Below, in pieces: positions 21,380 to 32,487 of a stretch of DNA of 64,000 nucleotides. A program made the translations under genes and the position numbers. The stretch comes from Lactuca virosa. Taxonomy: Eukaryota > Streptophyta > Magnoliopsida > Asterales > Asteraceae. Location of the stretch: assembly GCA_928212115.1 (NCBI GenBank), contig CAKMRJ010003334.1:101032736-101096735 (forward strand), written 5' to 3'. The notes beneath the pieces are model-generated. The model ran no database searches. It had not been told where the DNA came from and saw nothing but the letters and a program-made list of their open reading frames with translations. Positions within the stretch are counted from its first letter, which is position 1. Every line of letters starts with the position of its first letter.

Positions 21380-21664
21380 GGTGTGGTGATACTACGGGGA
21401 GCCGTAGTACGCACCAGTCAGTGAGAGAGGGTATGGTGATACTGCGGGGAGCCGTAGTACTCACTAGTCAGTGAAAAGGTGTTGTGATACTGCGGGGAGC
21501 CGTAGTACTCACTAGTCATTGAAAAGGTGTTGTGATACTGCGGGGAGCCGTAGTACTCACTAGTCAGTGAGAAGGTGTTGTGATACTGCGGGGAGCCGTA
21601 GTATTCACTAGTCGGTGAGAGGGTGTCGTGGTGCTGCGAGGAACTACGTTATTCGTTAGTCAGA
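21380..21664 (+). repeat. 48-bp tandem array of hairpin units in E3
   Basis: About six units (spacing 50, then 48 bp). Each has TACTGCGGGGAGCCGTAGTA, an 8-bp stem with one G-T pair, followed by TCACTAGTCAGTGA, a 5-bp stem. Confidence 0.92.
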
Positions 21665-22775
21665 GCATGACTCAGGAGAGTTCTTAGGCTTGAGTAGCCT
21701 TACTGCATTGAGTAGGCTTGAGTAGCCTTATTACATTGAGTATCCGAGAGCCTGGTGGCCAGATCAGGAAAGAGGCGGAGGTCTCCATAATGGTCGGGAA
21801 TCATTATATCCTAAGTTAGGCTGTGGAGACCGTAATGGGTAGGGATCGGAGAAGTGATGTACGAGTGGATTGCGAGTCATGAGTCATGAGTTGGGTGCTT
21901 TATTGGGACGGGTGGTTCTAAATTCGCGTCGGGCCAGACTCTCGAGTTGAGTTTGATTCTAGTGGTGTATCGAGTAAATGGATTGAGATTCCGGATTTAG
22001 AGATGGATTTCTTTTTGGAAGGGGTATTGTTTTCATCTGGTGTCTTGGAACTGGGTGGGTCGGTTCGTTGGTATGGGAAAGACCGCGAGACACATGAGAC
22101 TAATGGGTAGTTGTCGACAGAGGTCGAGGGTGAGACGATTTTAGTTGAGATTATAGTAATCGCTTGGGGTAAAGCGAGTGTCGTGTCTGGTGTGTGACAT
22201 TGGGCCGAGATAGTTGTTATGAGAAGGAAGTCAGTGAGACGCTTTGGGGCATATGATTTTAGATGTCAGAGGACACTTCTGAGCGAGATTGATTATTTTT
22301 CTTGTTTCTGAGGACAGGGTGTTGAGGGTCCAATGTTCGGACGGATTCTGACAGCAGTCCAGTGGATGGGTCTCTGGTAGCATGTGACCCTTTCGTCTAT
22401 GGAAGTGTGTTTGGGATCGTTTGGTATGTCTGTCATGGGTGATCGGTAGCCGATTGTTGGGCTTATCTTGTGAGAATCTGAGGGGCAGTGAGTTATCGGG
22501 GTCTGTTATTCGAGGAGCGAATAACGTGATGATATCTTGAGTGGACGGTCTGGCGACGGACCAGATCACTAGAGTTCCAGACTTGAAAAGTCAGAAGGGG
22601 TATCTTAGCGGCAGAGGGGTCAGTTTTGTTCCGAATTTAGGAGTTCCTGTTTGGGTTCAGGTATCCATGGAGTAAGATATCGTTTTGGTGTGAGATCCTT
22701 TCAGTGGTGCTTTTCGGGTGTTTGGTTTCTATTTATGTGGTTGAGGAGCGATTTCGAGGGCGAAATCTAATTCAA

Positions 22776-22787
22776 GTGGGGGGGAAT
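22776..22787 (+). other. E3 polypurine tract
   Basis: GTGGGGGGGAA directly before the 3' LTR TGTAACATCC at 22788. Confidence 0.88.
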
Positions 22788-24505
22788 TGTAACATCCGGT
22801 TTTCCAGGGATAATATTTTGAGTATTCATTTCGATATATGAGGAGTGACTCGACGAGTTGGTGCCTTAACTCGTCGAGTAGAGTCGCGTTTTGGTGACGT
22901 GTTTAATGAATGGACTCGACGAGTCGGGTATCTAACTCGCCGAGTCAGCGCTGCTGGGGAAAACCCTAATTGTCCGGGTTTGTGACCAATTTAAAGGCCC
23001 TTATGGCCTTCATCTGTGGCTACACTTCCCTTGAGAGAGCCTAATCGATCCAGAGAGCATAGAGAGAAAGAGGGAGCTAATTTTCATCATTTTGGGTGCA
23101 TTCTTGCAAGGAAGAAGTAGAGTGTTCTAGCTAAATTGTTGGAGGGGCTCAGATCTACTTCTATTTCATTCAAAACTGCTGTTTAAGGTATAAATCTCTA
23201 CCTGTTTTCGTATGGTTAGTAGATCTCATGAATCTAGGGTTTCTTTACCCCTTTTTGTTGAGATTATGGAGCATGGAGAGTCCCATTGTGGCATATGACA
23301 TTAGATCTGGACCTTGAGAGGTCCAGAGAGTCCCAATCATCCAGCTTTATGCAGTCCCATTGGAGTTTTGAGTCTAGATTGTCATTTTAAGGGCTATTTC
23401 TTCAAATGGAGCTTGATGTGTGGTGCATGGACATAAAGATTGAACCTTTACGTGACTTTTGGGTGCTAGAAGGCCAAATCTATAAGTTAGAGAAACAGAT
23501 CTGACCTCAGAAGGTCAATCGAGTGTGGCCATGGAGGAAACTCGCCGAGTCCATAAGAGGACTCGATGAGTCGGATCGGGTTGCCCCGCGATTCGTGTTC
23601 AGTGGTAACCCGACGAGTGAAAGGTTAACTCGACGATTCGAGTGAGGCCTTAGGAGGATTCTGAGGACAAGCATGGACTCGCCGAGTCACCTGAGTGCAC
23701 CCGACGAGTCTGGTCAAAGTTAGACCGTTGACTGGAGTTGACTTCAGTTGACCTTAGGGTTGGTCAAACTGATTCAAGAGGGGCTATGGAGGGGTAGAAT
23801 GGTCTTCTACCCATTCTTTAGAGATGAGGATATAAGGTGAGTATTGATTATAGATATTATCATTTTGATAGGCGGAGGCTAGATCGGGGATATCGAGCAC
23901 GAGAGTTTACTAGACATCATACGAGGTGATTCTTCTCACTATACATTACCTATAATGGTATCTATATGCAGACCGGAGGGTCTTATGTGTTATGTGTATG
24001 TTTGAGAATATGTGCATTGTGATATATGTATGCTATGTGTTATATAGACCGGACCAGAGGGTCCAACGACTTACGAGGCCAGAGGGTCCTCGAGTAGACC
24101 GGACCGGAGGGTCCAACGATTTAGACCGGACCGGAGGGTCCAACGAGCTAGACCGGACCGGAGGGTCCAACGAGCTACGAGACTGGAGGGTCCCGCTAAG
24201 ACACATTGACCGGAGGGTCATACCGAGTTATAGTCTCGAGTGGCTATGTGCTGTATGTGGTATTTTGGGGAACTCACTGAGCTTTGTGCTTACCGTGTTA
24301 TGTGCAATGTGTTTCGGGTTTCTCAGGATCGCGGGACGGCACCGGCTTGATTGTACACATCAGGGAAAGAGTAATGTTTTGAGGATCCTGGATTATTAAT
24401 GGAGTTGTGTTTTTTAATTTGAATAAATGAGATTTTTATACAACATGTTATGAAAAGTATGCGTTTTTAAAATGAAAAATTCATTTGAAAATTTACAGTG
24501 TTACA
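22788..24505 (+). repeat. E3 3' LTR
   Basis: 1,718 bp, the same length as the 5' LTR and nearly identical, with scattered substitutions. Ends TGTTACA and is followed by the CGAAG duplication. Confidence 0.95.
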
Positions 24506-24510
24506 CGAAG

Positions 24511-25239
24511 TTAACACCTTCTCTGGAAAAACCGGCTGTTGACATGACCCTCTATCGACAAATGATAGGGTCCTTAATGTATCTGACAGCTAGTCGACCA
24601 AATATAATGTTTTCTGTCTATTATTGTGCCAGGTTTCAAGCTAATCCACGCGAACCTCACATGATGGCTGTGAAGAATATTTTTCGGTATCTGAAGCGAA
24701 CCTCGTCTCTCGGTCTCTGGTATCCTGCAAAATCCGGCTTCTTCGTTCAAGCCTTCTCTGACGTTGATCTTGGTGGATGTGGTCTGTATCGAAAGAGCAC
24801 TACTGGCGGGTGCCAATTTCTTGATGGTAAACTCGTCAGTTGGCAATCAAAGAAACAAACTTGCATGTCTCTTTCTACAGCCGAAGCTGAGTACATCGCC
24901 GCAGTATCCAGTACTTTACAAGTTGTATGGATTCAAAGCCAACTTAGAGATTATAGCCTAAGCATGAAGAAGATTCCCCTCTATTGTGACTCTGAAAGCG
25001 CGATTAGAATATGTCACAATCCAGTGCAACACTCCAAGACAAAACATATTGCACTAAGATACGATTTTATCAAGGATCATGTTGAAGATGGTAATATCGA
25101 AGTACATTTCATTAGATCTGCTGATCAACTGGCTGATATATTCACCAAGGCCTTACCTGAAGCAAGATTTAATAAGATACTCCAAGGCTTGGGAATGATG
25201 GAAGCTGAGTCTGTACCGAAACCCCTTTCTTCTAATTAA
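24511..25239 (+). pseudogene. pol: E2 end of RT and RNase H (after E3)
   Basis: Resumes the E2 polyprotein: PAVDMTLYRQMIGSLMYL and RYLKRTSSLGLWYP, then RNase H with AFSDVDLGGCG (catalytic Asp region), KSTTGGCQFLDG, SLSTAEAEYIAA, IPLYCDSESAIRICHNP, HSKTKHIALRYDFIKDHV and QLADIFTKALPEARF. Stop TAA 25237-25239. No defect visible in this segment; the upstream ATG at 24472 lies in the E3 LTR and is not a real start. Confidence 0.94.
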
Positions 25240-25249
25240 AACTGTACAA

Positions 25250-25540
25250 GCGAAATAGAGCGAACGCTAGGTCTATTTCGGTTCTTGAATTTTTCGGGAA
25301 CCGAAATGAACCGAATGCTCGGTCTATTTCGGCTCTAGAATTTTTCGGGAACCGAAATGAACCGAACGCTCGGTCTATTTCGGCTCTAGAATTTTTCGGG
25401 AACCGAAATGAACCGAACGCTCGGTCTATTTCGGCTCTAGAATTTTTCGGGAACCGAAATGAACCGAACGCTCGGTCTATTTTGGCTCTGGAATTTTTAG
25501 GAACCGAATTGACCCGACGCTCGGTCCATTTCGGTTTATT
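25250..25540 (+). repeat. 51-bp tandem array after E2 pol
   Basis: Five to six units, with GGTCTATTTCGG-type starts at 25270, 25321, 25372, 25423, 25474 and 25523. In the first unit ATTTCGGTTC and GAACCGAAAT form a perfect 10-bp stem; later units carry one mismatch. Confidence 0.93.
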
Positions 25541-26880
25541 TTTTTTATTTTTCAGAATTTCTAAACATCCAAAATTACAAAAATATTTTTATTTGTTTTA
25601 GTATTCTCTCTCTATTCTTATCTTGTTTCAAGTTCACAGATGCGGCACAAAATGATGTTGGGGCAGGTATAACTTTCTTATCTTTGTACTAAGCTAGGTG
25701 TCCCTAGAAGCATGTTGCTGCATGTAGACCGAAGCTTCCAAAACTCTGAGTGAAGCCTTAATGATTCGATAAACACCAATCGTCTCTTCCCAATCAGGCT
25801 GAGAAAATCACTCAAGTCATGAGCTACCTTACTCTTCTCATATTGAGTAAAGAGTTGTCTGCTTTGTCATTTTCGTATAGCAGAGGTACTTTCGGTTCCT
25901 TAACCACCTCCACTCATTTCTCCATTTGCTTTTGGTTCATCAACGTAACCCTTGAGACTCTCAGATATTACCACTGAGGTTTATGGTTATACAACTTCTG
26001 TGTTCATGAACTTAGTTTCGTTCTACCACGAGCTGAGTAAAACCCAAAATCCAACACAACTAATGAATTGACGGTGAACAATCAAACGTTCTAGCTCTCA
26101 CCCATGATTTAACGAAACCACTCTTGTGGAATGTCACCTGAAATCTCTTTTTCTTTTTGAGTGATCTTTATGAAATTTTCTAAACACCAAGACGTTTTCT
26201 TCCCATAAGATCCAGTTTTATTTTTCTTGAGATTTCTAAAATACATCAAGTCACTTAATATTTCATCAAACCTACTTGTTTAATAGGCTACATCGGTCTC
26301 ACAAGTACTTCGTACACTTTCGGTCTTATGTCAAGAACCAAAGCATGGATTGAAGCTAAACCACCATCAATAGCCTTATAATCAAAAGATGCCTTTCAAT
26401 GCTTCTTAACAAGTATTTGATCGTATTTTCACGGGGAGCCACAGAAGCACTTCGAAGTCTCTCTTGACTTTGAAGGAAGAGATTCGTGCCCGGGATCAAC
26501 TGCTTCATGTCTTGATTGACATCACTAATATCCCACATAAATTTTGCTTTATTTCTTTATCTTTCACACTATCTTGCACGAAATTCTTTACGATTTTTCC
26601 AAACTCTTGTTGGGTTGCTAATAAGCTATTTTAAGACATATAACTTCGGTTCTTTATGGTGGCGTTGCTTTAAAATAAAATAAGGGTGAGTCAGCATGAA
26701 TTTGAAACGGTTCAAAATTTGAACAGGAGATAAGGATGAAAAGGCGCGTGAATTTGAAACGACACCTAATATCACGCCTGATGACGTCTTCTTCGGAAAA
26801 CCCAGCTGTCAAATCACGCTTTTTCAGGCGTCGATTCAGAAGATAGTCGAATCATTACTGTGGATTTTTCTCTCCCCTGG
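25541..26880 (+). other. E2 spacer between pol and the accessory gene
   Basis: About 1.3 kb with no long frame on the + strand. AT-rich, with scattered CCGAA/TTCGG words. Ends at the TATA box of the accessory gene. A TGACGTC word at about 26782 could bind bZIP factors. Confidence 0.65.
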
Positions 26881-26886
26881 CGATGG

Positions 26887-26894
26887 TATAAAAG
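26887..26894 (+). promoter_or_regulatory. TATA box of the E2 accessory gene
   Basis: TATAAAAG 107 bp upstream of the ATG at 26994, after 1.6 kb without a long frame. E5 has TATATAAG 130 bp upstream of the matching ATG. An internal promoter would explain how a gene far behind the pol stop is expressed. Confidence 0.55.
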
Positions 26895-26993
26895 ATTTTC
26901 TCACATCTCTTGGGTTACTTTACCAATTCTCCACTCTCTCAAGAACAAATCGGCGATTTTCTACTGTTCATCTTCTTCTTCACCCCTACAATA

Positions 26994-29900
26994 ATGGCTG
27001 AATCTTCCTCGGTTTACGAACAAACTGCTCAGTCATCTCTTCTGACCATCAAACCCAATCAGAATCTGATCATCGACCTGAACCCATTTGTCTATGATTC
27101 GTACATGCTACATGTGGTTGAATGTCTCAAGTATTCCCCGCTGGTGGTTGCTCTCACACAAGTTGAATCCGTTCCAATGTCGATGCTCTCTCATGTCTAC
27201 TCAACTGCTGTCTACGATAAAGCTAAGGAGCGTATCTTCTTTGAGATCGTCAATCAAAAGACGTCGATTTCAAAAGCTAGGTTTTGTTTATTGCTACACC
27301 TTGCTGTCGCCGATTCTATGATTAACCCTGATTCCATTACCACTACTCAACTGTTCACAATGTTCTATGATATGGGGTACACTGAGCTTCTCACCACTGT
27401 CACCAAGTTCAAGAAATCTTGTCTTCCTCCTCAGTGGAACAGACTCTTTACTCTCCTCTCCAAGGGTTTATCGGAGAGGGTTGCAGGTTCTGATGGAACG
27501 AGCAGGGCGTTCATGACCCTTCTATATGGTCTGTATCATGGGGTTAACATGGATTATGGGTCAATCATTTGGTCTCAACTGGTTCAGAGTATAAGTTCTT
27601 CTTCAAGGCACTCAGAAATTTTATGTGCTCGGTTTTGGACTATAGTCACTAATTGGGCGATGGCAAAGTTTCATGTTCCAACAATGGCGGATTCACTCAT
27701 GTCATCGATTGCTACCTTCCACACGACAAGGATTCTTGTCTCAGATCCCTCCAAATTTCTCTTCATTGGTTCGATTTCGGAGTCAATGTACAGATGTGTT
27801 TCCCATGAAAGCAAGGTAATCAATGAGTACAAGAAGATAACACCTACAGGGCCACGACAGCTTACTCCAGAAATGCAAAGCTCGCTAGACGCTGCAGACA
27901 AACCAGTGAAAAGAGGGAAGAAGCCTGATAGAAAAGGGAAAATGACGGTCAATCCTCCAAAGTTTCTACTCCCAAGAAACGCAAGTCTGAGCAAGCAGCG
28001 CCTACTGCTCCAAAGAAACGAAAGATCAAGATGAAAGTTCAAAGACCGAAGTCTCCTTCCCCATCTTCCAGTAACTCTGATTATGTTTCCTCTGACACAC
28101 AACACGACCCCGAGTCAACTGACGACAAAGTTACTCGAACCGAAAGTCCACCTAGAGGTAATTCGCCTCCACCTTCACCATCTAATGACAGTAACCGAAA
28201 CTCACCTCCTCGTTCTCCTCCACACTCGGTTCCTATTACTATTGCCCCATTTCCTCCACCCATCTCATCCACCACCACTAACTCAATTCCAATTCCAACC
28301 CTTCTGTTCACTACAGTTACTACCACTACTACTTCTCCAACCGAACCTACTGTTCGTGTCAACGTATCTGATACGGGGGCATCTACTTTCGGTTCTGACC
28401 CCCCAATTACCTCAACACCTTTATCCCCACCTCCTTCACATGAATTTGAACCTGTTCTTGGCGGTGACGACATGGAATTCGACTCTGTTTACTTCAGTCC
28501 TTATCAAGTACAGAGTGATGATGATGACGACGCTCCTGTTACGAAGAAGCATCTCAAGGCCATGAATGACAAACTTGACCAACTGCTCTCTTCCTCTTCT
28601 GGTAGTGCATATTCAGAAGCAGTAATCAAGGCTCTGTTGGCAACTGTTGTCAAAGAGCATGACACTTCCATCACTAATGCTGTTAAAGCCATTGAAGCCT
28701 CAACCTCACCTGTCAGAAAGCTTCACTTATAGCCGAAGCCTCCACAAAGGATTGCAAGCAGACGACCGCAAATGTCGAAAAACTAGTGTCGGATGCACAA
28801 CTATTTCTTGATTCTCTCCAAGCTGCCGCTCAGAAGAATGCTCAAACAGTGAACGCTTCGGTTGATAATCTTACGCGTTCACTGGAAGCTGAAAAGAAAC
28901 ATTTTGAGGAAGCTCGCCAAGCAATTCAGGCTGCTAACACTGAGCTTCACACTTCAGTTGATGCTCGTCTCACTCAACTCGAAGCTGAGCTTGCTGTCGA
29001 AAACAAGATTATGGATGAGCTGGATAAGCACACTTCTCAGCTTAAACTTCAGAATCTCAAGCTCAAGGCTGCAAACAAGGAGATTGCAGAGTTAAAATCT
29101 GAGCGTGAAGTGATTAAAAGTTCGGTTGGTGATGTACATTCCATTCTCCTACACCTTCTGGAAGCCCATGACTCGATCCTTACCATCTCCATTCGACGCC
29201 ACTTGGCTGAGAAGTTGAGACCTGCTCTGGATGTTTTGAGCAGAATTGAGGGTGTTCCGAAGCCAGTTGTCCCTCCGAAACAAGGGGGAGAAAATGTTAC
29301 TCAGGGCAAGGGTCAATCTCAACCACCTCCAAAACCGAAAGCACTACTGAGCCGAAGGGTAATGAAGCTTCGGGCAGTATGAAGGGCAACCGAAAGAAGA
29401 TGATTGGTGATGATGATGAGGATGAAAACGACGGTGACACTGATACAGAAGGAAAAGCTTCTAAAACCGAAGATCTTAAAGTTAATCCTACTGAACGAGA
29501 AATTGAGGCGAAGATTCAAAAAGAAAAAGAAATTCTTGATAAGGAGAGGAAAGCGAACGAAATGCTAGAACAAAGGAAGTCTATGTTTCCTGAGTGGTCT
29601 ATGGAAACGCTTCATAGGGAGGTAATCGATGCACCAAGCATTCATTAGCTCGAACCGGTCATTTCTTTTGGGCTTGAGAATTCCAAGGACTCACAATTTG
29701 ATATGCCAATCACCCGAAAGGCATTCATTTTTTGTTTTGAGTCAACGACTGGCATTCCTTCCCCAGACCCGAAGGTTGATCGGGATTTGCTTGAGTATTA
29801 TCTTGAGTTTGATCAGCCGCAATACCTGACTTGGAGTAGTCAGAAAATCACAACGGTCAAGGTGTTGAAACTCACTTCAGCAGGGAAGTTTATCAACATC

Positions 29901-30446
29901 AAGTTCAAAGTGACCCGAGGCTCTGATAGCTCGGTTCGTATGATTTCCCTGGCTGATCTGCCGAATCTGAATCCTCATGATTGGATTCTCCTGAACAACA
30001 TTTTGCTGACTAACCAAAAGGAGTATGAGCCTATTATCGATCACATCAAGCGAATGCTCGTGTGCTATATTCATGAAGTCGTAAAGATGGATCAGGAAAT
30101 CGCCTCTGCCATACATAAGAAGCCCACTATGAAGCCAATAGGGAGGGCAAGCGATGTCAATGTGATGATTAAGGGTAAAATCGACCCTAAGTTTTATACG
30201 GTCATGTTCATTAGGGGCGAAGGTCAAAAATGCCTGTTCGCTCTTATTGACAAACACCTGTTCTCCACCGCCTGCCTGGAGCATATTCTGGATATTGTTC
30301 ACGGGTGTAATCAGAACAGCGAAGCCGATAAAAAGATGTTTACTGATATGCTTAGGTGGTATATTCTTTTCCGTCAAACTCTTCTTGCCATCATCCCCAG
30401 ACTGTTCAAGATTGTGAGGAAGACTAAAGTTACTCAACCGAAGTAG
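26994..30446 (+). pseudogene. E2 accessory (post-pol, 'env-like position') gene, frameshifted
   Basis: About 1,150 codons between pol and the PPT, starting MAESSSVYEQTAQ. Order: a globular N-terminal domain (to about 27870; NPFVYDSYMLHVVECLKYSP, CLPPQWNRLFTLLSKGL); a basic segment with two PKKRK motifs (27971-27985 and 28010-28024); a Pro/Ser/Thr-rich stretch (28040-28500); a long coiled coil (28700-29240); an acidic/charged linker (29380-29600); and a C-terminal helical domain (29703-30446) with LFALIDKHLFSTACLEHIL and LRWYILFRQ. Frame changes near 27950, 28700 and 29340 and a TAG at 29646 break it. SIRE elements are known for an env-like ORF here, but I see no signal peptide or membrane span; the NLS motifs argue for a nuclear protein. 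E5 carries a homologue. Confidence 0.75.
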
Positions 30447-30466
30447 TCTCTCGCCTCAATTGGCGC

Positions 30467-30478
30467 AAAGGGGGAGAT
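30467..30478 (+). other. E2 polypurine tract
   Basis: AAAGGGGGAGAT immediately before the 3' LTR at 30479, 20 bp after the accessory-gene stop. Confidence 0.9.
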
Positions 30479-30814
30479 TGTTGGGTTTAAAGGGTTGCGC
30501 CATTGGGCCTTAGTAGTTCGATCCATTTTGTATTCTCGGTTTGGGCCTGTCCAACCGTGCTTATCTTTCTAGGGTTTAGTATATAAGGTGCATGCATGCA
30601 ATCTTATCATTAATGCTTTCATTATTATTTTATCAAGTGTACTGTAAACCCTAGCGCACCTCTACAGTGGAAGTTCTTAATCGAGCTCTGCTGAGGTGTG
30701 ACGACATTTTAATCATTCGACATACGGATTGATTCATTGTGTGTTCCAGTATTTATTGTTCTTGCTTATTTACCTGTTAAAGATCTATCGATCTAAAGAG
30801 TTTTTAACTCATCA
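30479..30814 (+). repeat. E2 3' LTR
   Basis: 336 bp, TGTTGGGTTT...AACTCATCA, same promoter words as the 5' LTR, followed by ATTAT. Confidence 0.96.
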
Positions 30815-31807
30815 ATTATGTTTTCCAAATTTGACATGAAAGTCCTTAAGTTTGTTAAATTTTGTCAGTTTTGTCCCTGGACACTTACTATTATAAGTAG
30901 CAATGGCAAAAATGAAAAAAACTTGATAAACTTTGGGCATTAACGAGCAAAAAATCGTCACATGGACTAAAGTGACAAAACTTGTCAAACTTAAAGACTT
31001 TTACGTCAAAATCCCAACATTATACAAATAATAATTGACAAAAATGTCTTTGACATTTAGGAGTTCCTATGAGTTTCTAACATTTAGAAATTTGTAGCAA
31101 ATGATAAAATTAGGTATGAATTCGTCGGTCAAAGAACCGCCACCTCCCATGTAAAAGGACCTATTATATAGTATCCCTTATTTTTTAATGTAATTGAAGT
31201 TATTATACTCATATTTGCATACGGATACGACATGTCTCCAATTTGTGCCGAACACTAAAGAACAAAACTATATTCTAAAAAATAAGTACTATTTAATGCG
31301 TTAAAAATAAAATTTGAGCATTAAGTATACCTGTGAGCAATTGATACTGAAAGTGGATAGAACATACTCACACGACTTTGTGGATATAAAGAACATCGAA
31401 AATGAAGATTGTACGCAGAAATTATGCCCTTTTAACGGACGCAAATCACTTTTATAATTGGTTTTCCCGGAAATGAGCGTTGTATCGGTTCGTTGGGATA
31501 GCTAGACATTTCGTAAATTGTTTTTAAACAAATTTTTAAACTCAGGCTTTATGCCAATATTTGATTTCATATTCGGAATATGTTTAGCTTGAAATTATAA
31601 CACTTTCGTAAAAACAGCCGTAATAGAAAAACTGTTAAAGTTACCAAATTAGAACTTTAAACGCCTTTTTTGGTAGTTTCGTCTATCGGTTTGGAATTCT
31701 GATTACATTTTTTAAATCACCACACTCAGGACAATTGACATGCATGTTCATAAAAATTTTACGAAGTCGGGTTGCGGGGCATAAAAATCAAGCCAACAGG
31801 TGGTGAA

Positions 31808-31859
31808 TGACATCACCATGATGATGTCATCACTATGACGTCATCATGTCGTATAAATG
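31808..31859 (+). promoter_or_regulatory. EA LTR promoter: three bZIP-type octamers at 14-bp spacing, then TATA
   Basis: TGACATCA (31808-31815), TGATGTCA (31822-31829) and the palindrome TGACGTCA (31836-31843) start exactly 14 bp apart. GTATAAATG (31851-31859) follows 7 bp later, and a CT-rich leader begins about 30 bp downstream. TGACG/TGACGTCA is the recognition type of TGA-class bZIP factors that act on as-1-like elements in stress and salicylate responses. Confidence 0.65.
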
Positions 31860-32414
31860 AGTGCAAGATCTTCCTATATATCGGCTTCTACTCACCCTCT
31901 CTGTACTCTCTTTACCTCACCCCCTTCTCTCTCGAGTTTAGTGTCGCCAGATAGGAACTCCGGCTACCGGGCACCGTATTCCGCCACCCACCTCCGTCAT
32001 TCTCCGCATCGAAACCACCCCCTGTCCTCCTGCTGTTGCTGATCTGCTTCGATGAAGACGAGGCCGACGAGAGCTGCTGAATAGACACATCACAACCAAG
32101 AACCAACGTGAAGCAGCGGAGCCCCGACGACCTCTGGCTGTTCTGATAGTTCTGTTTGGGGTGAAAATTAGTGTTTTGTGAACCTGTTAAGCAGATCTAT
32201 AAGCCTGTGAATTTTGTTTTCCCAAAAAGCTTTCCAGTTGAAAATCTGAAAAACGCGAAACAAACCGGATCTCACCAATGAACACTCCATACGTTCCGAG
32301 GGTAAGTTCTATGGCCCCTTTAAAATCTTTTATGTTTTGCGGGAGAATACAAGTGCAAATCATCTATTCGTTTAAATAAACTTATTATTGTTAGTTTAAA
32401 GTTTATATGATTTG

Positions 32415-32417
<3 letters not shown>

Positions 32418-32480
<63 letters not shown>
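32418..32480. repeat. (TA)n microsatellite
   Basis: About 63 bp of alternating TA followed by CACACAC, inside the EA LTR downstream of its leader. Confidence 0.97.

Positions 32481-32487
<7 letters not shown>

Larger units (their letters stand above)
18338..22775 (+). other. E3 interior, non-coding
   Basis: No frame longer than about 110 codons and none resembling Gag or Pol. G-rich on this strand with many GAG/GTG words. It holds the arrays at 19248-19685 and 21380-21664 and short stretches reminiscent of a decayed gypsy protease region at about 20450-20625. Best described as a LARD-like interior. Confidence 0.75.
16604..24505 (+). mobile_element. E3: non-autonomous gypsy-type LTR element nested in E2
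   Basis: LTRs of 1,718 bp each (16604-18321 and 22788-24505) with TGTAACATYCGG...TGTTACA ends, TSD CGAAG at 16599-16603 and 24506-24510, a Met-type PBS and a PPT. The 4.5-kb interior has no usable reading frame but carries two hairpin tandem arrays. The ends, the PPT context (TTCAAGTGGGGG) and an interior stretch at 20597-20625 (GAGTGGGGGAGAACCGG) resemble E1 counterparts (E1 GTGGGGGAGAACTG near 4560), so it probably descends from, and was moved by, a Tekay-type element. Confidence 0.94.
9835..30814 (+). mobile_element. E2: 21-kb Ty1/copia retrotransposon, SIRE/Maximus type
   Basis: Two 336-bp LTRs (9835-10170 and 30479-30814), TSD ATTAT at 9830-9834 and 30815-30819, initiator-Met PBS at 10173 and a PPT before the 3' LTR. 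Integrase precedes RT, the copia order. The long Gag, the TGGTATCAGAGC PBS and a large gene after pol fit the SIRE/Maximus lineage. Without the nested E3 (7.9 kb) and MITE it is about 12.9 kb. By eye the LTRs differ at about nine positions (near 2.7%), pointing to insertion on the order of a million years ago under commonly used plant rates. The polyprotein frame is broken by few changes. Confidence 0.94.
9623..31015. mobile_element. MULE-like inverted-repeat element, split by E2
   Basis: About 110 bp from GGGCTTTTGACATAAAAG (9623) reappears inverted up to 31015 (reverse complement GGGATTTTGACGTAAAAG), including the identical word ATGTGACGATTTTTTG. The flanks TATATTATA (9614-9622) and AACATTATA (31016-31024) agree at 7 of 9 positions, as expected for an aged 9-bp Mutator-type TSD. 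Without E2 the element would be about 410 bp, a MITE-sized non-autonomous copy. No transposase is present. Confidence 0.6.

Noticed and set aside
25250..25540. CRISPR-like array
   Set aside because: Units are contiguous without unique spacers, and the context is a plant retrotransposon. The same applies to the 24-, 44- and 48-bp arrays.
28081..28565. Frames overlapping the Pro/Ser-rich part of the accessory gene on both strands
   Set aside because: Shadows of a biased Pro/Ser/Thr coding stretch.
26994..30446. Calling the accessory gene a viral envelope
   Set aside because: Only its position suggests env. No signal peptide, membrane span or fusion segment is visible, while nuclear-localisation motifs are.
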